This document shows positions 35,901-48,887 of a DNA stretch of 64,000 bases, piece after piece. Within the stretch, counting starts at the first letter, position 1. Each line of letters begins with the position of its first letter. Under the pieces are notes generated by a model. The model was given only the letters and a program-made list of their open reading frames with translations, was not told the DNA's origin and ran no database searches. The position numbers were made by a program, and so were the translations under genes. The DNA is from Paracyclopina nana (taxonomy: Eukaryota > Arthropoda > Copepoda > Cyclopoida > Cyclopettidae): assembly GCA_019096065.1 (NCBI GenBank), contig JAGUCH010000005.1:1116001-1180000 (forward strand). The letters run 5' to 3'.

Positions 35901-38900
35901 AGCTCTTGACGCATTTTAAAGGTGCTTAGAAAGCTCCAAATTGGATTTTTCCTATCCGTCTACTGTAAAAGCTAAATTCATGGTCATTACCCTGAACTTT
36001 CCTGCCGCCATAATAGCAATATTAGTAGAAACGTCATAATTATTCAACTGTGGCCATAGAGTCAAAAGAGAGGCAAAATATCCGCTTTAATTGGAAAAAA
36101 GTAGCATTTTCCATGTCAGAAAAAATTTGCTTGGCAACTGACGTAGTAATTTTTATAGCACATCCACTTGGCTGTTTGCAGAAGCGTTTTGGCTCTTTTC
36201 CACTAGAGCCGTCTGGGAGCTACGAGTGGGCAGCACAGCTGAGAGCTGCACACAGTGTTCTCGTGAGTGCTTTGTGCCACGAAATCAAAGGACGACGGCG
36301 ACGACGATACAGTCGAACTCGAGCATCATCCTAGTCAAATTGTGCTTCAATAATTTGACTTTGCTCCCTGACAAGTTCATTTCTCAGCAAGAATGGAGAC
36401 ACGGTTATTCAGTTTTCAACCACAAGGAATCCACTTGCAAAAAACTCTGCAGCCTCATGACTGTAGAGGTCGGGTTTTGACCTCCTCCAGAGATTTTCGT
36501 GACCATTTTAGAGACCTTGGAGGGCCCCAGTTGCTCTGATAAGGTCATCAAAAGTGCAATCAGAGACTTAACAGTGCACCAAAGGACTTTATTTTTCAAT
36601 TGTTTACATCATGAAAACCACTTAAACTGAGACGGTGAGTTGCATCCTTTTTAAGCCAAAATACGTGTAAAAAAGCCAAATTGAGTTTAAGCTCAATTTT
36701 GGGCATGTACTTTGTTGCTGTGTAGAGGCAGCTTTTGCTGTTGGCAACAGCAATAGTTTCTTTCAGCTGCCAAACAAAGACCCCTAGCCAGCTAGCTGGT
36801 ATACTACTATGGCATACAGCTGGATCATGCACGGAAATTCTATCTGTGCGTGGTGGCGGCCAATGGCCTTTTTTCTCCTGCTGCAGCCACCGCCAGTAAT
36901 GTCCTTCTCCTCTTCCCAAGGCCTTTTTGCTCTTAAGGCCTGCCTTGCTAGACTTTTGCTATGCTTGAGAAGTACTTTACTGCTTTTTCTTCCTGTAAAG
37001 CTCTCTCGTCCTCTCTCTCTATATATACTAAAATGATTGCTTAATCCTCTTATACAGAACTATGTACCATCCACTATTCACTAATTTTTCTTTGGTGGTG
37101 ACATAACTAAGATAAAATCCTCGTTTTATTAACCTTATAAGCCAAAGGCGAGGATTTTTGCTATTTATCATGATTTTTGACGTTTTTTGCCAAAATTTCT
37201 CGCCAAGGCAAAGATTTTGTCTTATAGGGTCAAAAAAGCCTCGCCTTTTTTTGAGGGTTTTTTTTTGGCATTTTTAGCGAAAATCCACGCCTTGGCGAGG
37301 ATTTTTCTACCCTTATGAGACCTTCTTTAGCTCAAATCCTCGCCTAGGCGAGGATTTTTCAATATTTTGGCAAAAAATGTCAAAAAACCCTCAAAATTAG
37401 CAAAAATTCTCGATTTTCATCAAGGTTATGCTTGCCTAAATTGTCTTTACTTTATACTGCTGTGAAAAACCTCTTTGTGTACTACCTGGAAAAACTAGTA
37501 TGGCTGCTGTGTAATAATCCAGCACTGCACTTCAGCTGAAAAAAGTAACATGCCAAAAAAAAAAAAAAATAATTGCCAATAGTCTGCATTTCTCCATTTT
37601 CAGTTGCTCTAAGTTCAGAGCAAAAAAGATAGTAGGCCATTATTTCTACTGCTTGACTCCCCTGGCTTTGACCTACTTTATGCTAGTATGTAATATAAAT
37701 GTGGGGCTACTCCACATTATAATTGTATAGCCTTTTTTTCCGGACCATAAATCGCTCATTTTCACATTATGTGTTGCCTTTGGCTCACCTCAAGCCCAAA
37801 TTATGCATTGAAAACCAGTTTTTGCCTATTGGCTTTGACAGTTGGAAATGGGGTCTTTTTAGGCCCTTTTCCACACTGTGGCAGCGCGCAGCTTAGGTTC
37901 ACGCTTTGGTCAAGGTTTTTAAAGGGACAGGCCAGTTTGGGAGGATGGAAAAAACCTGTCTTTTATATACTGTACAGTGCTAGATCGTGTAGTACTAAAG
38001 TGCAGGGGAAAAATTGCGTCGTTATTTGAGAAGCATGCAGGCAGCAAATGATACACTATAAGCTGATTTAGCCAATAATGCAATAGTTAATATTCTGCTC
38101 ATTATTAATGTAATCTCAAACCACAACAGAAGAAAAGGTCACGTTAAGACATTCGTGCCTATTAGTTACGTTACATTTTTAAGGGCTTGTTGTAAATTAC
38201 AATTCAAGGCCAATCGCACTTTTGAACCTCTCATCATCGCCATCAGCTCGGAAAAATGTTTGCTTTTGTTTCATGTTTATGCAGTGTTGAAACATTTGCC
38301 CCACTTCTGATACGATACTGTTACATAGCTTGCAAAAAAATCCATTCTGGCAATCAGCTGTTTTTTTCCATGCCAATACAACCTAGGAAGTAATTTCAGC
38401 AAGTACTTGCGAAAAAACGCACGCATAACAAGCCATAACCGTACGTGCCACAGTGGGCAAACTCAATTTTATATATTGTGGATAATTTGTATTTTTTAAG
38501 TGGCTTTTCCCCCACTGTGCTAGAAGTACGTGCTTCCGCTCTAGAGAACAAGATACTTTTTTGTGCCTGCGCAGATCTGTCAAAAAACAGCTGGCTTCTT
38601 TGGTGCCTTACAGGCCTGACTTCAGGACACGCGCGCGCGCACTTATAAAGAGCAAAATTACTTTTGGCGTACGTTTTACCACACTGTGGTTAAGAATGGT
38701 TGCCAAGAGGAGCGAAACGGCCTTGGAGCTGCTCCATCGCGGTCGGAAATAGCCATTTTGATACTGCTCCGAGTTGGAAGGTGATGATGCAGCGAAGGTC
38801 AAAATTCTGCATGGAGAAGAAAGTTGACGTAAAATGGCACTCTATTGAATTTCATGGCCTAGCTCTAGTTTTCTGTGGCTCTAGTTAAAATTTGGGCTCG

Positions 38901-39203
38901 GTCAATATTAGGTTTTTCCCAGACACTAAACACCTAATTAAAGTGGCCCCTTTTAAGGTCAATAAAATTGAATGTTAGTTAAATTGGTAACTTTCAAAAA
39001 TCTCACTATGGATCGAGCCCAAATGCGCAAAATCTGGGCACAGCTTTGTTACATGATAGAAATGATAACAACGCTCGAAAATTGCGCTTTATGAAATACA
39101 CACGTGGATTTTTTTGAAGCCAGCTTCATTTGATATTTCACTTGTGTTTGCCATAATAGGCAGAAAAATGGGCTTGGTGCTTATTCTCATTTTCGATTTC
39201 TAG
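32919..39203. other. Intergenic, 6.3 kb
   Basis: No gene is supported. It contains the foldback repeat at 37.1-37.4 kb, a CT/AT microsatellite near 37008-37027, and an A-tract near 37555-37570. A short inverted pair around GCCACAGTGGG / CCCACTGTGC (38448-38520) resembles the ends of the TIR element at 44.2 kb. The last few hundred bases probably include the promoter and untranslated first exon of Atos, since an acceptor at 39203 precedes its first coding exon. Confidence 0.45.
37131..37428. repeat. Long foldback repeat rich in GCGAGGATTTTT
   Basis: The left end (TAACCTTATAAG, then GCGAGGATTTTTGCT) and the inverted right end (TAACCTTGATGA, then GAGAATTTTTGCTA) align over about 80 bases. The word TTTTTTGCCAAAAT is shared. 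The central part repeats GCGAGGATTTTT and its complement several times. It is probably a non-autonomous foldback element with degenerate tandem units. Confidence 0.6.
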
Positions 39204-39219
39204 GTGTGGAACTATCAAG

Positions 39220-42200
39220 ATGCAGCCGACGAGTCGAGTCGGAGGTTTCGAGGCCGTGGCTGAGCCCACAGATGTTTTTTGTGGCTTGGCCAGTCTCATT
39301 GTCGAAGGGCGGATTCCTCGCAAAGATGGGCGTGGCTATGGGGAGGGGCCTCACGTGCCCCAAACTGGGGGCACCAGCAAGGCCTTTTCAAGGCACGAAT
39401 GCTCCACTGAAAGCTACATGGTAATTTTTTCACCCCTCAAAAAATATATATAGCACGTTTCCAAATCGTGCTCGTTTTTTGTCTTCTCAAATATTGAAAA
39501 AATTCGGGGCCAAAGTGTACACTGTGAAAAAATGCTTATGCTGAAAACGAGTCGTCTCTCTTTGTCTGAAGAAACAAGGAAATCAGTTTTATTTCGCTAG
39601 ATCAGGCCAATGAACTTTGCTCATCGGCCTTCACTCGAGCCGACTTTTTTGCTCGAGCTCAATTTGCCACATATTTGTACCTGGTTGCCTTGCCAAATTC
39701 GAGAGAAGCTGCTTCTTCTTCTTTTTCAACCGCGGTGCAAAAGCATATTTTGCGTGTGGGAGTGAGCAGTTGCCAATTGCTCGAAACGAGGCAAACGAAA
39801 AAAAAGAGTAAACATTATAAAGCTCTGATTTCGGCTCATGATAAAAAAGTGTTGAACGTAATCAGGGCTGAAAAAGGTGATAAAGTTGCAACTACTGCGT
39901 AGATTTGTAAAAGCTTACTCTGCAATGACTTACGTGATCAATTCTCGACCTTCGAAGCAAATCTTGCTTTCTAATCCCCAGAGATGAATGTTAGCTATAG
40001 AGTAGTTTGTAAAAGTTGAGACCTTCAAGTTTTGCTTTTAAAAAAAGCCCTATTTTTTCTCACGAAAGTACTACTCTGTGCATTTCTGGGAAGCAAAAAC
40101 AAAAGTTGAGAGTTGCATTTCATAGAATTAGTATGGCTTTCTCCTTTGTCACAAATATGCTTTCTTGCGTTTCTTTCAAGAGCAGATTTTTCAGGGTGAA
40201 TGCCCTGGTTTGCTTCTTTGTGATTTTAGGCCAAGGCTGACCAATTTTTTGGTTGGTTGGTATTGACCTCATTTTTTACCTATATTAAAGGAAGCAACAA
40301 AAAAGTTACTACTACTGCAGATCTCAGCCCAAAAAAAAAAGCATGTGCTCTCCTCTTCTTGTTGGTTCCACAAGTCAGTCTCACTTTGGCTGTGGCTCTG
40401 TCAAGTCTTCAACATAATTTTGAAATTGATTTCAGTGCAAGAAAGATGAGAACTTTCGAAAGCACATGTTGCTTCTGTGGCAAAACAACGTGCCAGTGAG
40501 CATCGAGGTCCTGCTCTGCTCCAACTGCAGGGTGAGCCAGCAGAAAATCAACTCTGTCGAGTTCTCCACGATTCCGGAGCCAGGATCAATCCTTCTGGAG
40601 CAATGGACAGTTTCCATCCATAGCCAGAGGTACATTGAAGATTTTTAAAAAATATATTACATAACAAAAAAATCGACTGCTTTCAGGCCAAGCAGTGATG
40701 ACTGTCTGTTCACAAGCCAAGGACTTTTCCAAGCTGTCCGCTCGTATCTGCATTTCTCCCAATTATCTGCTTGGTACTCCTCTTCTCGAGGGCAAGAGCC
40801 TCAAAATGTCTTGTACAGAATCACCATTCCAGGAGAGAACTTTGCGAGCAAATTCTCTTGCAAGCCTGAGGAGCATCTTTTCCCATCAGCAAGTAAGCAG
40901 CTTGATATAGCAGAATAATCGTTGTCATTAAGCACACATATAATTTAAATCAGATGTTGGACGGATGTCAGCCGTGCACGTGTCAGTCAGATATTTGCCA
41001 CGTTGTGAAGAAGTGCCAAGAGTGACTTGTCCTCACAACGTGGTCAACGAGTCTCCAGTGGTGTCCCCTGCGGCCTCAGTGGCCTCGAGTTCATCCCTGG
41101 AAGTCTCCTCCGACCCGGACCAGGACAAGTTGTCCATGGCTGGAGCCTTGGAGTGGAAATGTGCGGAGCCACCACCCTTTGGTGCCAACATCAGAAAAGC
41201 TCTTTTGAAGGCCGCAAGGCTGCATCACGACTGCCAAGAAAAGCTGCCTAGGTCAGACTCTATGGACTCCATGCTGGGTGACAGCTTGCTGGATCCGCCA
41301 CAAAGCCTGCAAAAGATGCCTCCCAAGAGGTACCAATCTCCATCCAGATGCGGCTCTCCGAGCTTGGAAGCTCCGGATCATTTGCTTTTCGGCATCAAAA
41401 AAGGTACAGAAAAAATCGATTTTCTCACTTATTGGGCGTGAAATGTGAATTCAGATGAGTTTTCTCAATTCCACAACTTTTTTACCATTCCGCACGCAAA
41501 ACTGAGATGGGATTTTTTTGATTTGCAGAAAACAGCAGTAGTGTCGACACGGATAGTCACCAGTCCAGATTAGCCAGGCAAGATCTGCTTCGCAGAAGAG
41601 ATATCAATATGTACTCCAGCCTCCATCCGAGGCTGCTCCACATGACTTCGACTTCTGGACAATCTCCGCTGAGTCCCAAAGCTACCATGTGCAAGGCTAG
41701 CTTGCGTTCACCCCAGCAGCCTTATCGGGCCTTCCATGTACCGCAAATGCCTTCTACCTATGAAAAGGCCGCCGCCAAAGATCCTGAGAATCTGGGCGCC
41801 AAGCGGAAGAATCCCCCCCTCAAGTTGAAGCCTTCGTGTAATGATGACTACGAAGAGGACGAGGAGGACGGAGAGGCTGAGGACGGCATGTTGCCACCCG
41901 AATTCGAGGCTGCCCTCAGCAGCTGCTCCAGTCGGAGGTCATCCATCAAAGAATCCACTAGCGAGGACTTTTGCAAGAAGAAACCGACCTCTTCCACATT
42001 GGAAGATATCCTGGGCATTCATCCGGACTCGCAGATCTTCACTGATCCGGATTTGGCCAACACGAGGGTGTATCGAGCCGAAATTCCACCCTTGCCACCA
42101 CAACCTCCTCCAATTCTTCCGCAGCAGCAGCAGCAACATGAGGAGATGAGCAAATCTGATATATTATTGGGTGCTTTATTGCGAACCTGTGAGCGCAACC

Positions 42201-43519
42201 GACATCTGGAGGAAGCTGCCACTGCCAAGTCCTCTGGAGCAGCCTCGAGGCTGAGGACCATGTCAGACAATCCCAACAAGCTATTGGAGCCTTTGGACAT
42301 GACTTTCAGCAAAGACTGGAGTGAAGACGATGAGGAAGATGAAGATGAGGAGGACGAAGAATCTCCGGAAGAGGTGAACCAGAGCTCCCGTAGGTCCAGC
42401 TTCAGTTCGGATGCCAACTACGTGCCAACTCCGGATGAGTGCGCTTCATTCAGGCAGTCATTCGACTCTGCCACCTCCATGGTGTTCCATCGGAGGACAG
42501 GCTTGCCCTTGACCTCCAGCCCCGCCCCCCTGAGGAGGGGCAAGGACAAGTTCGACTTTGACGAGTCCATACATTCTCCGCATGATATCAAGAAAGCTTT
42601 GTTCGCCAAGAAATCCCTCCTCATGAAGATCCACGAGGACAAGAACAACAACAAGGAGAACAGCAATGACTTGCTCAATCATCAAGGCCAGCAGCCTCTT
42701 CAGAACAATGTAAACGCCGTTTCAAGGCCAACTGCGACCATTGCGTCTTCTTCGAGGCAGCGAAGGCCATCGAAGAAATTGCTGTCAGCCTCGGCACCAG
42801 CCACACTGACCTCCAACAACCTTTTGGGCAATTTTGAAGAGTCCGTCCTCAATGGGAGGCTGGAGCCGAATTCCACTGTGGAAGGCTTTACTGCCGAGAT
42901 TGGAGCTTCCGGAAGCTTCCATCCCAAGCACAAAACACTGCCAGTCACCGTTTTCTTCTACACACTCTGCGATAACGCTGCCTACTCCTCACCCTACTTA
43001 GGTATGTATATGCTTAAAAAATTACATTATATGGGTTCAACAGTATTTTTGTAGGCCATATCAATATTGGCAAGAAAGGATACAGGGTCCCACCCAAGGG
43101 CACGATCCAAGTGACCCTTTTCAATCCTTTGGGCACTGTGGTGAAGATGTTTGTCGTGATGTACGACTTGTCGGACATGCCCCCAAATTCGCAGACTTTT
43201 CTGCGACAACGCACGCTCTACACTCCATCGGAAGGAGTGAGTGATTCAGATATGCGAAAATGGCTCCGATACCTTATTCACCTCAGGTATTTTCTTTTTT
43301 TCTCTCTCTCTTTTGAATTCTGCCACTAAATTCAGTGTTTTTTTGGTTAGGTTTGCGAGCTCGAATTCGGGCAAAATTTACTTGCATACCGACATCCGGA
43401 TGATCATTTTCCGCAAGTCAGATTTGGACACGGCCGCGGATTTCACTTCGAGCAAAGGCTTCGAGTTGCGCTCGTTCACGCAAGGGCCAAGCAATCCCAA
43501 GTTTTCTCCACGGCGCTGA
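39220..43519 (+). CDS. atos: Atos (FAM214A/B) homologue, transcriptional regulator
   Basis: Seven coding exons (39220-39420, 40436-40629, 40687-40892, 40954-41403, 41529-43001, 43055-43286, 43351-43519) total 974 codons plus stop, all in phase. Conserved N-terminal blocks are YGEGPHVPQ, LLLWQNNVPVSIEVLLC, LLEQWTVSIHSQRPSSDD and HFSQLSAWYSSSRGQEPQNV. A long disordered middle has Ser-rich and acidic runs (EEDEEDGEAEDG; DDEEDEDEEDEESPEE) and a poly-Gln stretch. The C-terminal domain runs from TVFFYTLCDN through KGYRVPPKGTIQVTLFNPLG and VVMYDLSDMPPNSQTFLRQR to IYLHTDIRMIIFRKSDLD. This block order matches the Atos family (DUF4210 plus chromosome-segregation-type C-terminus). In Drosophila, Atossa is a nuclear regulator that raises mitochondrial energy metabolism in invading macrophages. 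An acceptor at 39203 shows an upstream non-coding exon. Confidence 0.93.
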
Positions 43520-43836
43520 AAAATGCACCAAGAGTCCATTCAAGTCAATGCTGGAGAGATCATCTTCGATTAGCTAGATGATAACGTGTAATTGTGTGTG
43601 TATACTATATAAACGCGCGTCTTTCATTCCAAAACAAGCTGTATAATGTATAGGTCCCAGATTGAATGTTCTATATACGAATTACTAGATGAAGCTATCT
43701 ATATATATATATCTATTACTATATGTAAATATCTCTGGATTATACACTCTGCGAAAAATCAACTCTTCTCCACGACTGAAGAACATCAATTCAACTACTA
43801 TAATATCTAAAAAGCTGCTATGATAAAGTGTTTCAT

Positions 43837-43842
43837 AATAAA
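43837..43842 (+). terminator. Poly(A) signal AATAAA of Atos
   Basis: AATAAA lies about 320 bases past the Atos stop, after an AT-rich 3' UTR with a TA microsatellite near 43700. Confidence 0.6.
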
Positions 43843-44211
43843 CTGCTGAATATCAAGCTTACCAACTCAAACTTGTCTATCTTCTTATTTTGAGCCAAAG
43901 CTGAACATATTTAATTTGAATTCAAACAATCTTTACTATTATCATTTGGTGTTTCAAATTAAAAAAATAATTAATTCCATAAACATAGCAAAAGAGATGA
44001 AGCCAAAGCAGGAGAAAGCGCAAAGATTGAGAGAAAATCACGCAACCTCTTTCCCTGAAAAAAAAGTATTTTGGCAGCTTTACTTTAGAAATTGCATGAG
44101 GTGTATATCTTTGTGCGGAATTGGGTTCATTTTGAGTTGTTATGTAGCATCTAGAGTCTAGTCTTGTTGCAGAGTCATTTCCCCGCATTATGAGGAAATT
44201 TCTCCACTGCA

Positions 44212-44665
44212 CAGTGGCTCAAAATACCTTTTGGACGCGCACGGGAAAAAAACTCGCGAAATCGGAGTAGTCAATTTTCTTAGGGCCGTAAGCTAAAAAC
44301 TGACATTCAGTGCACCCAAGTCCGCAAATTTCCGCAGCCAATTTTGGTGAATAACCATTAAACGGGGTCTGATTGACCTCTCAGTCATAAAAGAACAATT
44401 TTATTCGCTTCCAATCTTTCGCTATGGATGCCCAAAAAATGGGCAAAATTAGCTATTCTTCCATTTTTCTGGCTGAACACTATTTCAAGCAAGGTTTGAT
44501 TTAGAAGTCAAATTTGACTATGTATCTGTCAATTCAAACCATTTTTGACTCTTTTCATTGCCTAGAAGTCATTCCAATTAGAATTTGAAAATTGGTGGTT
44601 AAATGAGAATTCGGGCGATTTGGCGGATTTTCTTGTGCGCGTGAAAACGGCTTTTTGACCCACTG
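44212..44665. mobile_element. 454-bp TIR element flanked by TGCA
   Basis: The left end CAGTGGCTCAAAA and the inverted right end CAGTGGGTCAAAA extend into a longer imperfect terminal repeat that shares the words ACGCGCAC and AAATCG. TGCA lies just outside each end (44208-44211, 44666-44669). Because TGCA is its own complement, the exact boundary and duplication length are ambiguous. No coding capacity. Confidence 0.6.
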
Positions 44666-45589
44666 TGCACTGCTGCATCGGCAGCCATAATTTCGTGCTG
44701 TTGCAAGGTTAAACTCCGTGCTGTTGTAGTAGTAGTAGTACAACAACTACAGCATGACTCAAACGCGAATTGCTGCTACAGCAGCAGCAGCAAAAAGAGA
44801 TACACAACTTTTATGACTTAGGGTTATCCTGGTTTTTAGGTTGCTGTAAAACACTTGGCAAAACTGGAAAAGCACTGCTTCCTTCATAACTAGATTTCCG
44901 ACCAAAAGAGAGAGAGAGAGCAGCACAAGATTACCTTTGCTTTGGTGAGGTGCCAAAAAAAGGCTTCATTTCAGCCAATTTGGCTCCGTTGCCTACACTA
45001 CACTGGTACACTAAACTAAACACATTCATCTACTATATGTAGTAAACTCCGATTTTCTACCTCCATTTCTGCTCTTCTCCGCTTGCAGTGCTGACTCAGT
45101 CAAAGTGTTATAAACCTACGTCATCAAACTGCTCGCGTCGTCGGTGGCTGCAAACTACTACGAGGTTCTGATTGCCTTTCCCAACCAGAATTTTGCCGAA
45201 ATTATCGGTTAATATTCGGGACCATTTTGATATCAAATTTGATCTTGAATACTTCGCGAATCGGGGTTTAATCCGTGACGGAATTCACTGCTGAGAAATC
45301 GATTTGCTCATGAAAAGTAACTGAAATTCAATGTTGATTACTTACTGATTTTTTCATATGCTTGGCCACTTTCAGCAGAATGTTCAGGAACTTTTCAGGA
45401 ACTTTTCAGGAATTGATTTCAGTTAATATTCAAGGACTTGATTTCAGTTATTATTCAAGGACCTGTCAAAAATTAATTTTTGGGGGAGCTTTCTAGCTTT
45501 TTGATTAAGCTTTCTCTTTCTTTAGACTATGATGGATTTTAAGTGTAAGAAAGAAAGTTAGAAAAGCTAGAAAGAAAGTTTACCCATGG

Positions 45590-45665
45590 TGGATTCGAAC
45601 CCATGAACCTCAGATTCCTCAGATTTGGAATCCAGTGCCTTGCCTCTAGACCACAGATGTCCCAC
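45590..45665 (-). other. tRNA-like (SINE-head-like) sequence with intact A and B boxes
   Basis: Read on the minus strand, it has TGGTCTAGAGG (pol III A box) and, about 45 bases on, GGGTTCGAATCC (B box). The spacing is tRNA-like and there is a Trp-like CCA at the anticodon place. The acceptor ends do not pair and the T and anticodon stems are mismatched, so it is not a working tRNA. It is probably a tRNA pseudogene or a SINE head caught in the TIR element. Confidence 0.6.
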
Positions 45666-45799
45666 TCTGATTTAGGCTTTTTTTAGCTATAATATTGTGC
45701 AGAATATACTCTAGATGGAGCTAGCTTTAATTTTTAGAGTACTTGAAAATGTCTTTTAAGTCCATTTGTCACTGAATAGTTCTTGAACTATGAAAAAAT

Positions 45800-46345
45800 A
45801 ACCATTCTGGAAAATTTATTGACATGAACACTCCTGAATTGTAATTGAATATTCAAGTTTCATTCATTATTGAAAAGCTACTGAACATAAGCTCTTGCAT
45901 AGTTCTTGAATTGTCAAGAAGCTTTTGTTGCTGAAAAGTTGCTGAAATGAACATTACTGAATAGTTCTGGAAAAATTAAGCTTAATTTCTTGTTGAAAAG
46001 TTGATGATTGAAAGTTCTTGAATAGTTCTTGAATTATCAAAAAGTATTCATTATTGAAAAGTTGTTGAATTTAACATTACTGAATAGTTCTTGAATAGTC
46101 AAGAAGTATACATTGTTGAAAAGTTGCTGAAATCAAAGTTTCTGAATAGTTCTTGAATAGTCAAGACATATTCATTATTGAAAAGTTACAGAGCTAAACC
46201 TATTGAATAGTTCCCAAGCAGTCAATAGCTTTTCACACTGAGAAGTTGTTGAAAAGTTACTGAGCTTAAAGTTCTTGATTTGTTCCCGAGCACTCGAGTA
46301 GTTTTCATCAATGAAAAGCTCCCGAAAAGCTCATTTTGCCAATTC
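45800..46345 (+). repeat. Minisatellite, about 62-bp unit, about 8 degenerate copies
   Basis: The units have the form TTCATTATTGAAAAGTTGCTG, then TTACTGAATAGTTCTTGA, then ATAGTCAAGAAGTA, with substitutions between copies. The array lies inside the TIR element that ends near 46393. An earlier, shorter run of AACTTTTCAGGAA-type units lies at 45375-45470. Confidence 0.75.
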
Positions 46346-47309
46346 GGGAACTATTCAGGCCCGAATCGGTAACTAAAATTCTGGTTGGGTTGAGGAAAGT
46401 ACCCAAAGAGGGATGATGTGAAAGCCTTGTGAAAACAATTTCTGTCGCACATTCTGTTCACGTAAATTCCACAATGAGCCATAGCACCAATTGCCTGTAA
46501 TAGCCTTTCACCAGATATTTGCCATAATATGGCTGCATTGACTTTTTTGGGGGGATAGTCTAGGATGTTTTCTTTGCATTTGCTGCGTATTATTTGCACA
46601 GGGATAAGAGAGAGCTTGGAGCCTGGCCAATGATGGCATATTCATAACATTCTTCTATGACCTTGGGGGGGAAAAAGACCATTCTGGCAATTGGGACTCA
46701 GGTAAAACATCATCCATCTGCCACTCACCGTAGTGTAATATTTGCCCATCTGCAGCCATAGCCATCTTTCTTCAAGAGATGTTACAACATGCCCAAAAAA
46801 GCAAACTTGAACTTTTTCGTTTGAATATGTGCTAGTGAAAGCCATGCTTCTTGATTCACGGTTTTATGGAAAACTTTCGAGTTTTGGCTGAGGACAAACT
46901 GAGAAATACCAAAGATTCGAGCTCCTTCCATATTTTACTTGGGGTAAAAAGTTGCTTTATGCAGGATGTCTCTGCTGTATTTCTAGCAGCACTTCTAATT
47001 CGACACGAGCCAAGTTGAGCAATATGCTACAGCAGCTTCTGCTACCACCCCAATTTTGAGATGATCCACATAGCAGTAGTATATGGCGAGTTGTATAAAG
47101 GGTTAAGAATTCCAATAAAAGAGGGTGGTATATCTAACATGGTGGTGAGATGGGAAACGAAGAGTGAACGCAAATAAGTCCTAATTCCTTTGATTTTGCC
47201 ATTTGACAGATATATCAGCCCCTTTTTCATACATCTGATGGCATGGAGCAGCTCAACTTTTGCAAGCTCTGCCATCTTCAGAATTATTTTGATGAAGGAT
47301 GTGAGTTCT

Positions 47310-47760
47310 TTTACAGTAATTATAGCACTCAGCTGAAGTGCTCAGCAGACTTTGCTAAGGCCAATAATTTGCATCTCTATACCTGCCATGTAGTACATTA
47401 TCTGCGGTGCTCATAATAAATTATTGTGGTAGCTCACTGTAGCTGAATAATCCGAACTGCTCATAAAATGCACTACTCAGTAGTTGCACTGCTCTGTTGT
47501 CAGCATTGCTCAGTTGATGTACAGCTCAGTAGTAGCGCCACTCAGTAGCTGCACTAATTTGTTGTACTACTCAGTAGTTGTAATGCTCAGTAGCTTTGCT
47601 ACTCAGCAGTTTTAATGCAAAGTAGCTATACTGCAAAGTTGTACTTAACTCTTCAGTAATTTTAGTGCTAAGTTGCTTGACTACTCAGTGGTTTTACTGC
47701 TTTGTATTTTTACATCTCAGTTGTTTTATTGCTTCATAGTTTTAATGCTCCAAAGGTTTG
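47310..47760 (+). repeat. Degenerate 16-bp tandem array, block 1
   Basis: Diverged copies of CTCAGTAGTTGTACTG, many with changes such as CTCAGCAG or CAAAGTAG. Same orientation as block 2 at 48.9 kb, from which it is separated by about 1.1 kb of non-repeated AT-rich DNA. Confidence 0.65.
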
Positions 47761-48887
47761 CACTGCCCCACCAGAAAGATTAAGATACTTCACAGTTCAC
47801 TCACATTGAAAATGGCCAAAGTGTGGTCCTAGTTTAAATGTGTCTTTCATGTGACGGTTACATTACAATTTGGTACAATTTACATAATGTGACCAAAATT
47901 TTCTTATGTTATATGATGAAGCTATGCAAAGTTTGATTTGAAGTGTAGTTTAACATTTTGATTTGAATTGTTGTCTCAGGCTGGCGACACATCTCCATTC
48001 TAGCCTGTGACTAAAATGTGGAGCTATTGTTAAGTGACTATGCAGCTTGCCCCAAATGTTAAAAAATGCTTTTTCACTTAAACTAAATTAAATTTTAGTG
48101 CTTCTTAAAAACTTTAATACATGCCATGATAATTTGGCCTTTTACTTTTTTAGCTCAAAGATTATATGGCTATCTTTACCAAGACTTCTAGCATGTAAAG
48201 TTCTATGACCAACATCAATAAGTCATAAAATCATATTGGAGTAGAAATAGTGCATGAAATGCATCTCTTTTTGAAAGAGGTCAAGAGATCATAATTTGTT
48301 GGTACCATAAAGTATTGATACCATCAGCAACAGCATCTCAAAATCATATTGGTAATTATGGCTAAATTCCACTTCTTACATTCTTATTTTTGCCAAAAAA
48401 GCAAAACATTCAGTAGGAACTAAGTTTTACGTACTCCAATAAAGAAAAATGAAGTTAATGTTTAGATTTACAATTGAATTGTGTAACTCTTTTAGGAAAA
48501 TTCTGAATACTTCGATTCAAGCGCCATCTCTTAATGTTTTTGGTAATTAATTGTTCATGATGACGTCATGGAATAATCTAACAGAATGATGGCAATATTT
48601 GAAATTGTTCAAACAGTACAGAAATATTGAAAAATTGTCATAACATGCACAGCTCAGCCATGCTTCAAATTCACAGATCAAATTATTCAGAAAAATTGCA
48701 TTTAAAAAAATTACATGCATTGTCATTTCATATTAAGATAAATTTGAACTATTCCATAATACAAATCAATTGTCACATAAAGTTTTGATATTAACTATGA
48801 CGCAACAATCCACATACCACATTTTCAACAGGAACTTCACATTTCAACTCGGTCTCTGCACATTTCGATTTTTCGGGTGGGGTGCTC

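Larger units (their letters stand above)
45178..46393. mobile_element. 1.2-kb non-autonomous TIR element carrying a minisatellite
   Basis: CCCAACCAGAATTTT begins near 45180 and its exact complement AAAATTCTGGTTGGG ends near 46390. CCGAA...CGGT-like sequence follows on both sides. The interior has a 30-base-arm hairpin of GCTTTCTAGCTTTTTGAT type (45490-45580), a tRNA-like segment, and a tandem array. No open frame of note. The target duplication could not be fixed. Confidence 0.6.

Noticed and set aside
45590-45665. Functional tRNA gene (Trp-like anticodon)
   Set aside because: A and B boxes are good, but the acceptor stem does not pair and the T and anticodon stems are mismatched.
46351-47275. 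Minus-strand short open frames at 46.4, 46.6 and 47.0 kb as exons of one gene
   Set aside because: No consistent splice sites or domain; the first overlaps the end of a TIR element.
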